Shown here in pieces: positions 1-7,637 of a stretch of DNA of 64,000 nucleotides. How positions within the stretch are numbered: position 1 is the stretch's first letter; each line of letters starts with the position of its first letter. Origin of the DNA: Hellea sp039977295. Lineage in GTDB: Bacteria > Pseudomonadota > Alphaproteobacteria > Caulobacterales > Maricaulaceae. The notes under the pieces are model-generated. The model saw only the letters and a list, made by a program, of their open reading frames with translations, ran no database searches and was not told the DNA's origin. The stretch lies in NCBI GenBank assembly GCA_039977295.1, contig JBDWDN010000005.1, positions 78,981 to 142,980 on the forward strand, in the 5' to 3' direction. The translations under genes and the position numbers were made by a program.

Positions 1-225
1 GGACGATTGGGCGACGTTAGCGAGCGCCTGCATATCGAAATACCTCAGGGACTAACTGATACTGATGGCCTGAGCTCATGGCTGTCAGAGCAGAACGTAG
101 CGCTTGGAATTGAGCTTGGCAAAGTGGGCAATCGCATTGCTTTGAATAAGACAATTATCACTGCAAGTTCGCCCCTAAATGACGGCGATGAAATTGCCTA
201 TATGTCGCCCTTAAGCGGCGGGTAA
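1..225 (+). CDS. moaD: Molybdopterin synthase sulfur carrier subunit MoaD (5' truncated by window edge)
   Basis: Small ubiquitin-like protein that carries the thiocarboxylate sulfur used to build the molybdopterin dithiolene. The reading frame is open from base 1; the visible part has 74 residues and ends in Gly-Gly, the MoaD hallmark that is adenylated and sulfurated. The residues before the first in-window TTG (Gly-Arg, then LGD) fit the early MoaD strand, so the true start lies before the window and the TTG is not the start. The stop is one base before moaE, and the pair forms the MoaD2-MoaE2 synthase. Confidence 0.9.
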   Translation, partial: GRLGDVSERLHIEIPQGLTDTDGLSSWLSEQNVALGIELGKVGNRIALNKTIITASSPLNDGDEIAYMSPLSGG

Positions 226-226
226 T

Positions 227-679
227 ATGACGGCGACCTACCTTAAAATTTGCCAAGAGTCTTTTGATCCCGAGGCCGAACATAAGGCGTTTCGAGACGC
301 CGTTGGCGGCGCGGGCGCGATTGTCGCTTTCACAGGGTTAGTGCGCGGCGAAGGCGCAGATTTAACGCTGACCTTATCGCATTATGAGGGCTTCACTGAG
401 AGTCAGATTTTAGAGATCGCGAAGACAGCAGAGAGGCGCTGGCCGCTTGCGGGGTGGCGCATTCTTCACCGCGTCGGCGCGATGAAAGCGGAGGAGCCGA
501 TTGTCTTTGTCGCCACGGCAAGCCGGCATCGTCGGGACGCATTTGAAGCCGCAGATTTTCTGATGGATTACCTAAAATCCGAAGCTGCCTTTTGGAAGTC
601 CGAGAGCGCCGCTGGGGAAAGGCGCTGGATTGAACCGCGCGCGCAAGATATAGATGACAAAAAGAGATGGACTAAATAA
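227..679 (+). CDS. moaE: Molybdopterin synthase catalytic subunit MoaE
   Basis: Converts cyclic pyranopterin monophosphate to molybdopterin using sulfur from MoaD, in the cytoplasm. The 150-residue length is normal for the family. FTGLVRG (35-41), SHYEG (51-55) and the LKSEAAFWKSE segment are typical; Lys117 and Lys124 match the two active-site lysines of E. coli MoaE. The start follows the moaD stop by one base, and its stop shares one base with the moaB start (TAATG), so translation is probably coupled. Confidence 0.95.
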   Translation: MTATYLKICQESFDPEAEHKAFRDAVGGAGAIVAFTGLVRGEGADLTLTLSHYEGFTESQILEIAKTAERRWPLAGWRILHRVGAMKAEEPIVFVATASRHRRDAFEAADFLMDYLKSEAAFWKSESAAGERRWIEPRAQDIDDKKRWTK

Positions 680-1209
680 TGGCAGGCATTGACGAGAGCT
701 TAGAGTTTAAACCTGTGGCCGTGGCTGTGCTGACAGTTTCAGATACACGTACCCGCGAGAACGATACATCAGGTGATATCCTTCAAGCGCGCATCGAAGA
801 CGCAGGGCATAGCGTATTAGGCCGCGAGATTATCCGCGATACGATTGACGGTGTGCGGGCTCAATTGCAAATCTGGATGGATGATCCAAAAATTGACGTC
901 GTTATTTCAACGGGGGGCACAGGGCTGACGGGGCGCGATATTACGGTAGAAGCTGTGACGCCGCTCTTTGACAAGGTCATTGATGGGTTCTCTGTGGTGT
1001 TTCATCAAGAGAGTTTCAAAACGATTGGCCTCTCAACGCTGCAATCCCGGGCTTGTGCGGGACTAGCCCAAGGCACAATTATTTTCTGCCTGCCGGGATC
1101 CAATGGCGCGGTGAAGGATGGGTGGGATAAGGTTATCGCGGCGCAGCTCGATAGCCGTCACCGCCCTTGTAATATGATCGACCTTATGCCGCGCTTTGGA
1201 GAGGTCTAA
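679..1209 (+). CDS. moaB: Molybdenum cofactor biosynthesis protein MoaB
   Basis: MogA/MoaB-family protein of the MoCF-binding fold, expected to adenylate molybdopterin before molybdate insertion. Visible motifs are the TGGTGLTGRD loop (78-87) and LPGSN (138-142), which form the molybdopterin/ATP pocket. The length of 176 residues is normal. It overlaps moaE and moaC by one base on each side (TAATG at both junctions). MoaB proteins are not all enzymatically proven, so the adenylation role is by family. Confidence 0.9.
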   Translation: MAGIDESLEFKPVAVAVLTVSDTRTRENDTSGDILQARIEDAGHSVLGREIIRDTIDGVRAQLQIWMDDPKIDVVISTGGTGLTGRDITVEAVTPLFDKVIDGFSVVFHQESFKTIGLSTLQSRACAGLAQGTIIFCLPGSNGAVKDGWDKVIAAQLDSRHRPCNMIDLMPRFGEV

Positions 1210-1682
1210 TGTCTAAGCTCACCCATTTTGACGAGACAGGCCGCGCCGCCATGGTCGATGTGTCAGGCAAAGCGGTCACAACGCGCAAAGCCCTTGCTGT
1301 TGGGCAGGTCAAAATGGCCAGCGCAACACTCGCACTTGTTCAAAAGGGCGATAATAAAAAAGGTGATGTCTTTTCTGTTGCGGAGCTTGCAGGGATAATG
1401 GGCGCAAAAAAGACATCCGATCTCGTCCCGCTCTGTCACCCGCTGCCGCTCTCAAAAGTCAATGTCCGCATTGAGATTGATGAAACACTGCCAGGCTTAT
1501 CAGTTTCAGCTGAAACGAAAACCAGCGGGCAAACAGGCGTCGAGATGGAGGCCTTAACAGCTGTGTCTGTCGCCTGCTTGACGATTTATGACATGCTGAA
1601 GGCCGTTGATAAGCATATGGTGATTGGCGAGATTATGTTGACCGAAAAAACAGGGGGTAAATCCGGAGATTGGACGCGTTAA
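1209..1682 (+). CDS. moaC: Cyclic pyranopterin monophosphate synthase MoaC
   Basis: Acts with MoaA in the first step of molybdenum cofactor synthesis, rearranging the GTP-derived intermediate to cyclic pyranopterin monophosphate. The LCHPLPL (75-81), GVEMEAL (110-116) and KAVDK (131-135) signatures, including the active-site lysine region, are all present. The length of 157 residues is standard. It is the last gene of the moa cluster in this window and its stop overlaps the end of the convergent esterase gene by four bases. No moaA is visible; it may lie to the left. Confidence 0.95.
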   Translation: MSKLTHFDETGRAAMVDVSGKAVTTRKALAVGQVKMASATLALVQKGDNKKGDVFSVAELAGIMGAKKTSDLVPLCHPLPLSKVNVRIEIDETLPGLSVSAETKTSGQTGVEMEALTAVSVACLTIYDMLKAVDKHMVIGEIMLTEKTGGKSGDWTR

Positions 1683-2527
1683 GCGTTAACGGCTTCGCCT
1701 ATCCGCGCGATGGCCGTTTTGGCCTCTTTTGTCGGCATAAGCATATAAACATGGGGCATTTCTTCCGCGACATTTAACTTGGCTTTGGGGTGTTTGGCCG
1801 CAAAGCGTATGATATCGGGATGTAGCAAGTCTTTGTCACCTGTGAAGATATGTGTCTCTGGAAGCTCTAATATAGAGGCGTGAACAGGACTAATGAGCGG
1901 GTCATTAATGTCCATTGTGCCTGCATAACGCAAAGCGGCTTCTCGAAGGTCCTCGGGGAAGAGTAATTGCTCTCCGGAATTTAGAACCATGTCGGGGTTT
2001 TGCATTTCCAAATCCACCCAAGGCGCGATTAAGACAAGCTTATCCGCAGCTTGATGGCCAGAGGTTGAAAGCCAATTGGCCAGACCGATGGCGAGATTGG
2101 CACCAGCGGAATCTCCCATAATGATGACGCGGCGAGGGGCGGCTATTTCTATCGTCTTTAGAAAATGAGCCCGCATCCATTCATGCGTCTGGATCGCGGT
2201 GTGTTTTGGCGGCAGCGGGTAGTCAGGGGCAATCAAAGTTGCGCCTGATGCGGCTGCGATTTTACCCATCATTGGAAAGTAAAGCGGGGAGAAGCCGAGT
2301 ACAAATGCGCCGCCATGCAGGTAATAGATAAGCGTATCGTTGCCCGAATAGTGCCAAATGGTCTGACCCTCAAATTCAGATTTCGTCATTTCGTAAGCGT
2401 CGATCTCTTTGTCTTTTGGAGCGGCCGTAGCCGAGCGGCCCTTCTTAAATTGCCTGCCTAAAATTTTCCGCCCCCCCGTTAGACGTAGCAATAAGACAAA
2501 GAAACGGTGGGAGAGGGAAACTGACAT
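1679..2527 (-). CDS. Alpha/beta hydrolase of the hormone-sensitive-lipase (acetyl esterase) family
   Basis: Probable cytoplasmic carboxylesterase. The oxyanion-hole motif HGGAF is at residues 71-75, and the nucleophile elbow GDSAGAN (138-144) places the catalytic serine at 140. The acid is likely in TGDKDLLHPD and the histidine in EMPHVYM near the C-terminus. The length of 282 residues fits the family. The substrate cannot be told from sequence. It is convergent with moaC and divergent from the thiolase gene, with about 115 bases between starts. Confidence 0.85.
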   Translation of the reverse strand: MSVSLSHRFFVLLLRLTGGRKILGRQFKKGRSATAAPKDKEIDAYEMTKSEFEGQTIWHYSGNDTLIYYLHGGAFVLGFSPLYFPMMGKIAAASGATLIAPDYPLPPKHTAIQTHEWMRAHFLKTIEIAAPRRVIIMGDSAGANLAIGLANWLSTSGHQAADKLVLIAPWVDLEMQNPDMVLNSGEQLLFPEDLREAALRYAGTMDINDPLISPVHASILELPETHIFTGDKDLLHPDIIRFAAKHPKAKLNVAEEMPHVYMLMPTKEAKTAIARIGEAVNA

Positions 2528-2613
2528 ACATCACTATAACGTGCTTGGAGAGGCTGTAAATTCTCTTATTTCTTTGGAGTGACACCTTGCTTTTTGCTCC
2601 TAAGAGGCATAGC

Positions 2614-2637
2614 TATGCAACAAATTGCATATAGGAG
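2614..2637 (+). promoter_or_regulatory. Perfect dyad next to the thiolase ribosome-binding site
   Basis: TATGCAA and TTGCATA form a perfect 7-base inverted repeat with a CAAA spacer (2614-2631). It ends two bases before AGGAG (2633-2637), which lies 6 bases before the ATG at 2644. It could be an operator of a local repressor or a small hairpin in the 5' leader. No regulator gene is adjacent. The dyad is seen directly; the function is inferred. Confidence 0.45.
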
Positions 2638-2643
2638 TTTATC

Positions 2644-3822
2644 ATGCGCGAAGCTGTCATCGTCTCAACTGCCCGTACCCCCATTGGCCGGGCTTATCGC
2701 GGGGCGTTTAATAACACCTTTTCACCAACACTCGCCGGCCATGTTCTTAAACATGCCGTTCAGCGCGCGGGCCTTGAAGGCGGCGAAGTCGAAGACGTGA
2801 TCATGGGCTCTGCTCTACAGCAAGGTTCGCAGTCCTCAAATGTGGCGCGAATGGCGACATTGCGGGCAGGATTGCCAGATAGCGTTTCTGCTATGACAAT
2901 TGACCGTCAGTGCTCATCGGGCATGATGGCGATTGGTATGGCGGCCAAGCAAATCCTTGTGGACGGTATGGATATCGCCATTGGCGGCGGTCTAGACTCA
3001 ATCTCAAAGGTTCAAACGGCTGAGATGCGCGTCGAAGCGGATCCCGAGCTCTATAAAATGCACCCCACGGCTTATATGCAAATGATCGACACAGCTGAGA
3101 CAGTGGCCAAGCGCTATAATGTCTCCCGCGAAGCCATGGATGAATATGCTCTTGCGAGCCAACAGCGCACACATGCCGCGCAAGAAGCCGGCAAATTTGA
3201 CGATGAAATCGTTCCTATGGCCTCTGTCATGGGCGTTAAGAATAAAGAAACAGGCGAGATTTCGACCCAAGAGGTTACGCTTGAAAAAGACGAAGGCAAC
3301 CGCCCATCAACAACACTTGAAGGTCTGGCTGGCCTTAAGGCCGTTCGCGGCCCCGGTAATTTCATCACGGCTGGTAACGCCTCGCAACTCTCTGACGGTG
3401 CGTCAGCCTCAGTCTTGATGGAAGCTAAAGTGGCGTCTCAGCGCGGACTAAACCCGCTCGGTATATACCGCGGTATGGCTGTTGCAGGACTTGCGCCTGA
3501 TGAAATGGGCATCGGACCCGTTTACGCAATCCCTAAGCTGCTCGAGAAGAACGGCCTGAAAATGGACGATATTGGCCTTTGGGAATTGAACGAAGCTTTC
3601 GCTGTTCAGGTTATCTATTGCCGCGACAAACTCGGCATTCCAATGGAAAACCTCAACGTTAATGGCGGCGCGATTTCTATCGGTCACCCTTATGGTATGT
3701 CCGGTGCGCGCATGGTTGCTCACGCCCTTATCGAAGGCAAGCGACGCGGCGCAAAATATGTTGTCAGCACAATGTGTGTCGGCGGCGGAATGGGCGCAGC
3801 AGGGTTATTTGAGGTCGCCTAG
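2644..3822 (+). CDS. Acetyl-CoA acyltransferase (thiolase family)
   Basis: Thiolase that either cleaves 3-ketoacyl-CoA with CoA or condenses two acyl-CoA molecules. The nucleophilic Cys90 (DRQCSSG), His348 (IGHPYGMSGARM) and the second cysteine Cys378 (TMCVGGGMG) are in their expected places, and the 392-residue length is normal. The start is fixed by AGGAG six bases upstream. The short-chain dehydrogenase behind it resembles hydroxyacyl-CoA dehydrogenases, so the pair may run the last two steps of a beta-oxidation or related acyl-CoA route. Biosynthetic and degradative thiolases cannot be separated from these motifs. Confidence 0.92.
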   Translation: MREAVIVSTARTPIGRAYRGAFNNTFSPTLAGHVLKHAVQRAGLEGGEVEDVIMGSALQQGSQSSNVARMATLRAGLPDSVSAMTIDRQCSSGMMAIGMAAKQILVDGMDIAIGGGLDSISKVQTAEMRVEADPELYKMHPTAYMQMIDTAETVAKRYNVSREAMDEYALASQQRTHAAQEAGKFDDEIVPMASVMGVKNKETGEISTQEVTLEKDEGNRPSTTLEGLAGLKAVRGPGNFITAGNASQLSDGASASVLMEAKVASQRGLNPLGIYRGMAVAGLAPDEMGIGPVYAIPKLLEKNGLKMDDIGLWELNEAFAVQVIYCRDKLGIPMENLNVNGGAISIGHPYGMSGARMVAHALIEGKRRGAKYVVSTMCVGGGMGAAGLFEVA

Positions 3823-3823
3823 C

Positions 3824-3865
3824 TTTTCAGGCGAAGCCTGAAAAAATCGATTGATAATCGATTTT
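3824..3865 (+). terminator. Two tandem hairpins behind the thiolase gene
   Basis: TTTTCAGGC and GCCTGAAAA (3824-3832/3836-3844) form a perfect 9-bp stem with a GAA loop. It is followed at once by AAAATCGATT and AATCGATTTT (3843-3852/3856-3865) around a GAT loop. The two stems share two bases, so they are partly alternative. The second ends in a T run and could terminate transcription; readthrough to the dehydrogenase at 3965 is possible. Confidence 0.55.
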
Positions 3866-3964
3866 CGCTAGGCGCGGTGAGCGCAAGCGAGACGACAAAA
3901 TGTCAAGAAACATTCGCCGCGCTGATACGCGCGGCTAATCCTACTTAAAAACAAGAGAATTAAA

Positions 3965-4882
3965 ATGAGTACAGTAGAATTTAAAGACCGCGTCGCAATC
4001 GTGACCGGCGCGGGCGGCGGCTTGGGCCGTAGCCATGCTTTAGCCCTAGCGGCACGCGGCGTTAAAGTCGTCGTTAATGACCTTGGCGGCAGTGTTGACG
4101 GAACAGGCGGCGGCGCAACTATGGCGGAAAATGTCGTTGCGGAAATTATCGCAGCAGGCGGCGAAGCTATTGCCAATGGCGCCAACGTCACCAAAGAAGA
4201 TGAAGTTCAAGCCATGGTTGACGAAGCGATTGCGAAATGGGGCCACATTGACATTCTTGTCAATAATGCGGGCATCCTGCGCGATAAATCATTTTCTAAA
4301 ATGGACATGAATGATTGGGACCTGGTTGTTGCTGTTCACCTTAAAGGGTCAGCTATTTGTACGCAGGCTGTGTGGAACCATATGAAAGAACGCGGCTATG
4401 GGCGTATTGTCATGACGACGTCTTCATCTGGTATGTATGGTAACTTTGGCCAAACGAATTACGGCGCGGCTAAGGCGGGTCTATCTGGCTTTATGCGGAC
4501 TTTATGTATTGAAGGCGCAAAATATGATATTCGGGTCAACAGCCTTTCGCCAACGGCGCGGAGCCGTATGACGGAAAACTTGATGCCTGAAGAGATATTA
4601 GAAAAGCTGACGGTTGAATCTGTGTCTGCTGGTCTTGTTTACCTTGTCTGTGACGACGCCCCAAATCGCATGATCTTATGTGCAGGTGCAGGCGGTTACT
4701 CCGAAACAAAAGTCTTTGAAACGCAAGGCATCAATTTGTCAGAGGGCGATCAGACGGCTGAGAATGTTGCAAAGTTCATTGACCAAATTCGTGATACTAA
4801 AGGTCAGGAAGAATTCACCAATGGCGGACAACAGGGCGCAAAATACCTAACCCGCATTCAGAATGGCGATTTCACGACGTAG
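3965..4882 (+). CDS. Short-chain dehydrogenase/reductase, 3-hydroxyacyl-CoA dehydrogenase-like
   Basis: NAD(P)-dependent oxidoreductase with a Rossmann fold. The TGAGGGLG dinucleotide loop is at 14-21, the NNAG motif at 100-103, the catalytic serine at about 153-155, and Tyr166-x3-Lys170. The N-terminal part closely recalls the hydroxyacyl-CoA dehydrogenase domain of peroxisomal multifunctional enzyme type 2 (VVVNDLGGSVDG). At 305 residues it is longer than the usual 250, with an extra C-terminal stretch, again like that group. With the thiolase upstream it suggests acyl-CoA oxidation; the substrate is inferred. Confidence 0.88.
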   Translation: MSTVEFKDRVAIVTGAGGGLGRSHALALAARGVKVVVNDLGGSVDGTGGGATMAENVVAEIIAAGGEAIANGANVTKEDEVQAMVDEAIAKWGHIDILVNNAGILRDKSFSKMDMNDWDLVVAVHLKGSAICTQAVWNHMKERGYGRIVMTTSSSGMYGNFGQTNYGAAKAGLSGFMRTLCIEGAKYDIRVNSLSPTARSRMTENLMPEEILEKLTVESVSAGLVYLVCDDAPNRMILCAGAGGYSETKVFETQGINLSEGDQTAENVAKFIDQIRDTKGQEEFTNGGQQGAKYLTRIQNGDFTT

Positions 4883-4997
4883 GGTTTGGCGTTAAGCGCC
4901 AGCCCGGAAAACCTTGTGATTAGGGACAGGGAAAAGCCGACATGGTCTTGCGCGCTTATGGCGGCGCGCAGGCCACCTACAACTACAATCTATAACT

Positions 4998-5074
4998 TTG
5001 TCATCCTCGCGAAAGCGAGGATCTATCGCCATGTGTTGTTGGCCGTTAGACCCCCGCATGCGCGAGGGTGACAA
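4998..5074. repeat. Palindromic interspersed repeat (REP-like), 77 bp
   Basis: The ends TTGTCATCCTCGC and GCGAGGGTGACAA are inverted copies with one mismatch. Inside lie two hairpins: CCTCGC-GAAA-GCGAGG (5005-5020), and a second around a GCATGCGC core with one mismatch. Elements of this form (GTCATCC, then a GC-rich hairpin, ending GGGTGAC) are common between genes in alphaproteobacteria, from general knowledge. It fills the gap between the dehydrogenase and the convergent pepP gene. Short frames crossing it are not genes. Confidence 0.75.
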
Positions 5075-5099
5075 ATATATTGTGGGTAGGGCGGTGTAT

Positions 5100-6929
5100 C
5101 TAAAGCGGCGCGCAAGCCTCTTTAAGCCAAGCCTTCACATCACCTTCAACCTGACCACCAATCTTGCCCCAAACATCAGCGTGATAGCCATTAATATAGT
5201 CCCGCTCCGCCGCCGTGAGCAATGATAACTCAATCAAATCTTTATGCAGCGGGGCCAAGGTCAAGTTCTCAAAGCCAAGCATCTTACGCTCTCCGCCTTT
5301 AATCGCAGCCGCTTCCGTCACATATTGTAGATTCTCAATGCGGATGCCGTAGCCGCCCGTTTTGTAATAGCCGGGTTCATTGGACACAATCATACCTGGC
5401 TTTAGCGCCACTTTGTTGGGCATTTTTGAAATACGCTGCGGACCTTCATGGACGCCCAGATAAACGCCGACGCCGTGGCCTGTGCCGTGATCATAATCTA
5501 GGCCGTGCTGCCACAATGCGTAGCGGGCGAGTACGTCTAGATTGCTGCCTGTGGTGCCGACGGGGAAACGTACGGTCGCCAAAGCAATGTGGCCTTTTAA
5601 TACAAGTGTGAAACGCTGACGCATTTCGGCGTCGGGGGTTCCTATTGGGACTGTGCGCGTGACGTCCGTCGTGCCGTCCTGATATTGCGCGCCGCTATCA
5701 ATTAAAAAGAGCGAGCCTTTACCCAGTTTCTTGGTCGTCGCTTTGCTAACGCGGTAATGCACGATAGCGCCGTTGGAGCCTGCGCCCGAAATACTCTCAA
5801 AGCTAAGGTCTTTCAGCTGTCCCGTTTCGTGGCGGAAATGCTCAAGCTGACCCGCCGCGTCTATTTCATCGACCTGTCCCGATTGGGCCACTGTGTCTAG
5901 CCAGTGCAAAAATTTGATAAGCGGAACAGCATCGCGTTTATGTGCCTCTGTGCTGCCTGCGAGTTCAGAGGTATTCTTGCAGGCTTTGGGCAGGGCGACA
6001 GGGTCTTGGGCTTTTAGCACTTTCGCGCCAGCCTCTTTAAGGGCTTCAAAATACCAGGCTGAGCTGACGGCCGGGTCGGCAATGATTGTTTGGCCTTTTA
6101 AGGCGTTAAGCCCATCGGCGATGTCCTCTTCATTTCGGATAGAGACATCATTTCCCAAATGGCTGCGCACCGCATCAGTCAGCTTTTCTGGCTTCACAAA
6201 TAGATCTACTTGCCCATTGGATTTTACAATCACGGTAGAAAGCGGAAGCGGGGTGCACATAACATCGCCGCCGCGAATATTGAGCAGCCACGCGATGGAG
6301 GCAGGAGAGGTGATGAGGGCGGCGTCGGCATTTTGCGCCGCAATGGCTTTGCCTATACTGGCGCGCTTATCGTTGTGACTTTCCCCAGCAAGGCTTAGCG
6401 GCTGTATCGACAGAGGCGCTGTGGGCTTGGCTGGGCGGTCATCCCAGGCGGCATCGATCGGATTAACGCTTAGCGCCTTTAGGCTGGCGCCCGACAAAGC
6501 CGTAGCTTTGCGAAAGGTCTCAAGGGCTGAGGGACTGTGCAGGCGCGGGTCATAGCCAATGACCTGTCCCGCTTTGGTATTCGCCTTTAGCCACGCCGCA
6601 ACGCCACCGCTTTCTAGTTTCTCATAGGTGAAGAGGTCGTTATCGACTTGCGCCCCAACTTGCAGTGTATAACGGCCATCGACGAACATGGCGGCATTGT
6701 CTGTCATCACGATCGCTGCGCCCGCAGAGCCTGTGAAACCGCTCACCCACATTAAGCGTTCATTACAATCAGGCAGATACTCATTTTGATATTCGTCTTC
6801 ATGCGGGACTAAAAAGCCATCCAAACCCAATTTTTTGAGGGCTAAACGGAGTTTTGGTAGGTTTTTTTGTCCAAATTCAGGGCCGCCCTGAACCTCAAAA
6901 TTCTGTATCATGTCAAAGTCTTGGCGCAT
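5100..6929 (-). CDS. pepP: Xaa-Pro aminopeptidase (aminopeptidase P, M24B)
   Basis: Metallopeptidase removing an N-terminal residue that precedes proline. The two creatinase-like N-terminal domains are followed by the M24 pita-bread domain. Metal ligands are visible in DSGAQYQDGTTDVTRT (two Asp), HGTGHGVG (His), NEPGYY (Glu) and ENLQYV (Glu). The 609-residue length is that of the long, eukaryote-like aminopeptidase P form rather than the 440-residue E. coli form. The ATG at 6929 is preceded by AAAAGGA on the minus strand. No signal peptide is seen, so it is cytoplasmic. Confidence 0.93.
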   Translation of the reverse strand: MRQDFDMIQNFEVQGGPEFGQKNLPKLRLALKKLGLDGFLVPHEDEYQNEYLPDCNERLMWVSGFTGSAGAAIVMTDNAAMFVDGRYTLQVGAQVDNDLFTYEKLESGGVAAWLKANTKAGQVIGYDPRLHSPSALETFRKATALSGASLKALSVNPIDAAWDDRPAKPTAPLSIQPLSLAGESHNDKRASIGKAIAAQNADAALITSPASIAWLLNIRGGDVMCTPLPLSTVIVKSNGQVDLFVKPEKLTDAVRSHLGNDVSIRNEEDIADGLNALKGQTIIADPAVSSAWYFEALKEAGAKVLKAQDPVALPKACKNTSELAGSTEAHKRDAVPLIKFLHWLDTVAQSGQVDEIDAAGQLEHFRHETGQLKDLSFESISGAGSNGAIVHYRVSKATTKKLGKGSLFLIDSGAQYQDGTTDVTRTVPIGTPDAEMRQRFTLVLKGHIALATVRFPVGTTGSNLDVLARYALWQHGLDYDHGTGHGVGVYLGVHEGPQRISKMPNKVALKPGMIVSNEPGYYKTGGYGIRIENLQYVTEAAAIKGGERKMLGFENLTLAPLHKDLIELSLLTAAERDYINGYHADVWGKIGGQVEGDVKAWLKEACAPL

Positions 6930-7058
6930 GTCATGTCCTTTTTGCTTAGGTTACATGTAATGAAACCCGCGCGAAACCGCCAGAGGAGACTTATAAATGT
7001 CGATAATATGTGCTATAGTTAATCTAAGCTGTGGTGGGCTTAATCTAGAGAGACTGAT

Positions 7059-7235
7059 ATGGCGCAAAAATTTTTCGCAAGCATATTCGGACGGCGTAAG
7101 CCTATTATTCCTGACCGAGGCACGGTGGTAAGTGACTTTAAGCCCATAAAACCCGCGCAGGACATCGCGGATTTTGAATATCCCCCTGAATCCAGTTTTT
7201 ACTCTGAAAGCCCTACTGAGCTTCAAGAGGGTTAA
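7059..7235 (+). CDS. Small unknown protein, 58 aa
   Basis: A short gene not recognised as any family. It starts ATG after an AGAGAGA stretch and ends at TAA 7233-7235. The N-terminus is basic and hydrophobic (FFASIFGRRKP), followed by an acidic, proline- and serine-rich tail (DFEYPPESSFYSES). There is no signal peptide or zinc motif. It lies in a 700-base gap between two large minus-strand genes and reads the other way, followed by a second tiny gene. Coding status rests on the ribosome-binding site and context; the frame could be spurious. Confidence 0.5.
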   Translation: MAQKFFASIFGRRKPIIPDRGTVVSDFKPIKPAQDIADFEYPPESSFYSESPTELQEG

Positions 7236-7364
7236 CCATTTATGACTCTCTATGCAAATATGCATAGCTCTGATAGCTGTCTTGCGCGTTTAAATTAACC
7301 TCTGTTTTGCCTATATCTGTCTCATGAAAGAAAGCGGAATTCGCCGCATTAGATGGAGACTAAA

Positions 7365-7523
7365 ATGACTACGCAATTTAACGGAACAGAATTTACAAGC
7401 GTCGAAACACGGACATTTCGTCCAACTTTCGAAGGTGCACAAGCCCGTCGTGAGCCTGCAATGATGAACCTTATTGGTCGTCGTAATGCACGTCGTGATC
7501 GCAGAGCCAACCGCGCAATTTAG
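7365..7523 (+). CDS. Small arginine-rich protein, 52 aa
   Basis: ATG at 7365 with GGAGA seven bases upstream; stop TAG 7521-7523. The C-terminal half is strongly basic (IGRRNARRDRRANRAI), suggesting RNA, DNA or ribosome contact; the N-terminal half is Thr/Phe-rich. I do not recognise the family. The stop codon touches the first base of the nested inverted repeat that follows, which would serve as its 3' end. It resembles in general character, but not clearly in sequence, the partial small gene at the right window edge. Confidence 0.6.
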   Translation: MTTQFNGTEFTSVETRTFRPTFEGAQARREPAMMNLIGRRNARRDRRANRAI

Positions 7524-7609
7524 TTCGAATTGATATACCGGTAAATCTATTGGCTCAAAAAATAGACACTCTTAGTCTAATTTTTGAGCCCTCATTTATC
7601 AATTCGAAC
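7523..7609. repeat. Nested inverted repeat, 87 bp
   Basis: The outer arms GTTCGAATTGATA (7523-7535) and TATCAATTCGAAC (7597-7609) are perfect 13-base complements. The inner arms at 7552-7567 and 7575-7590 pair at 15 of 16 positions around a 7-base loop and begin and end GGCTC/GAGCC. The inner part could act as a terminator in both directions because A and T runs lie within the stem. The outer perfect arms are more than a terminator needs and suggest a small non-autonomous element or a structured 3' UTR. Confidence 0.7.
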
Positions 7610-7637
7610 ACCCTGCGCGAAGCGCAGGCAGGACACG

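Noticed and set aside
4886..5074. Short frames on both strands after the short-chain dehydrogenase
   Set aside because: They read through the palindromic repeat at 4998-5074, whose symmetry produces open frames.
5893..6378. 161-codon plus-strand frame inside pepP
   Set aside because: Antisense shadow of a clear aminopeptidase P; no recognisable motif.
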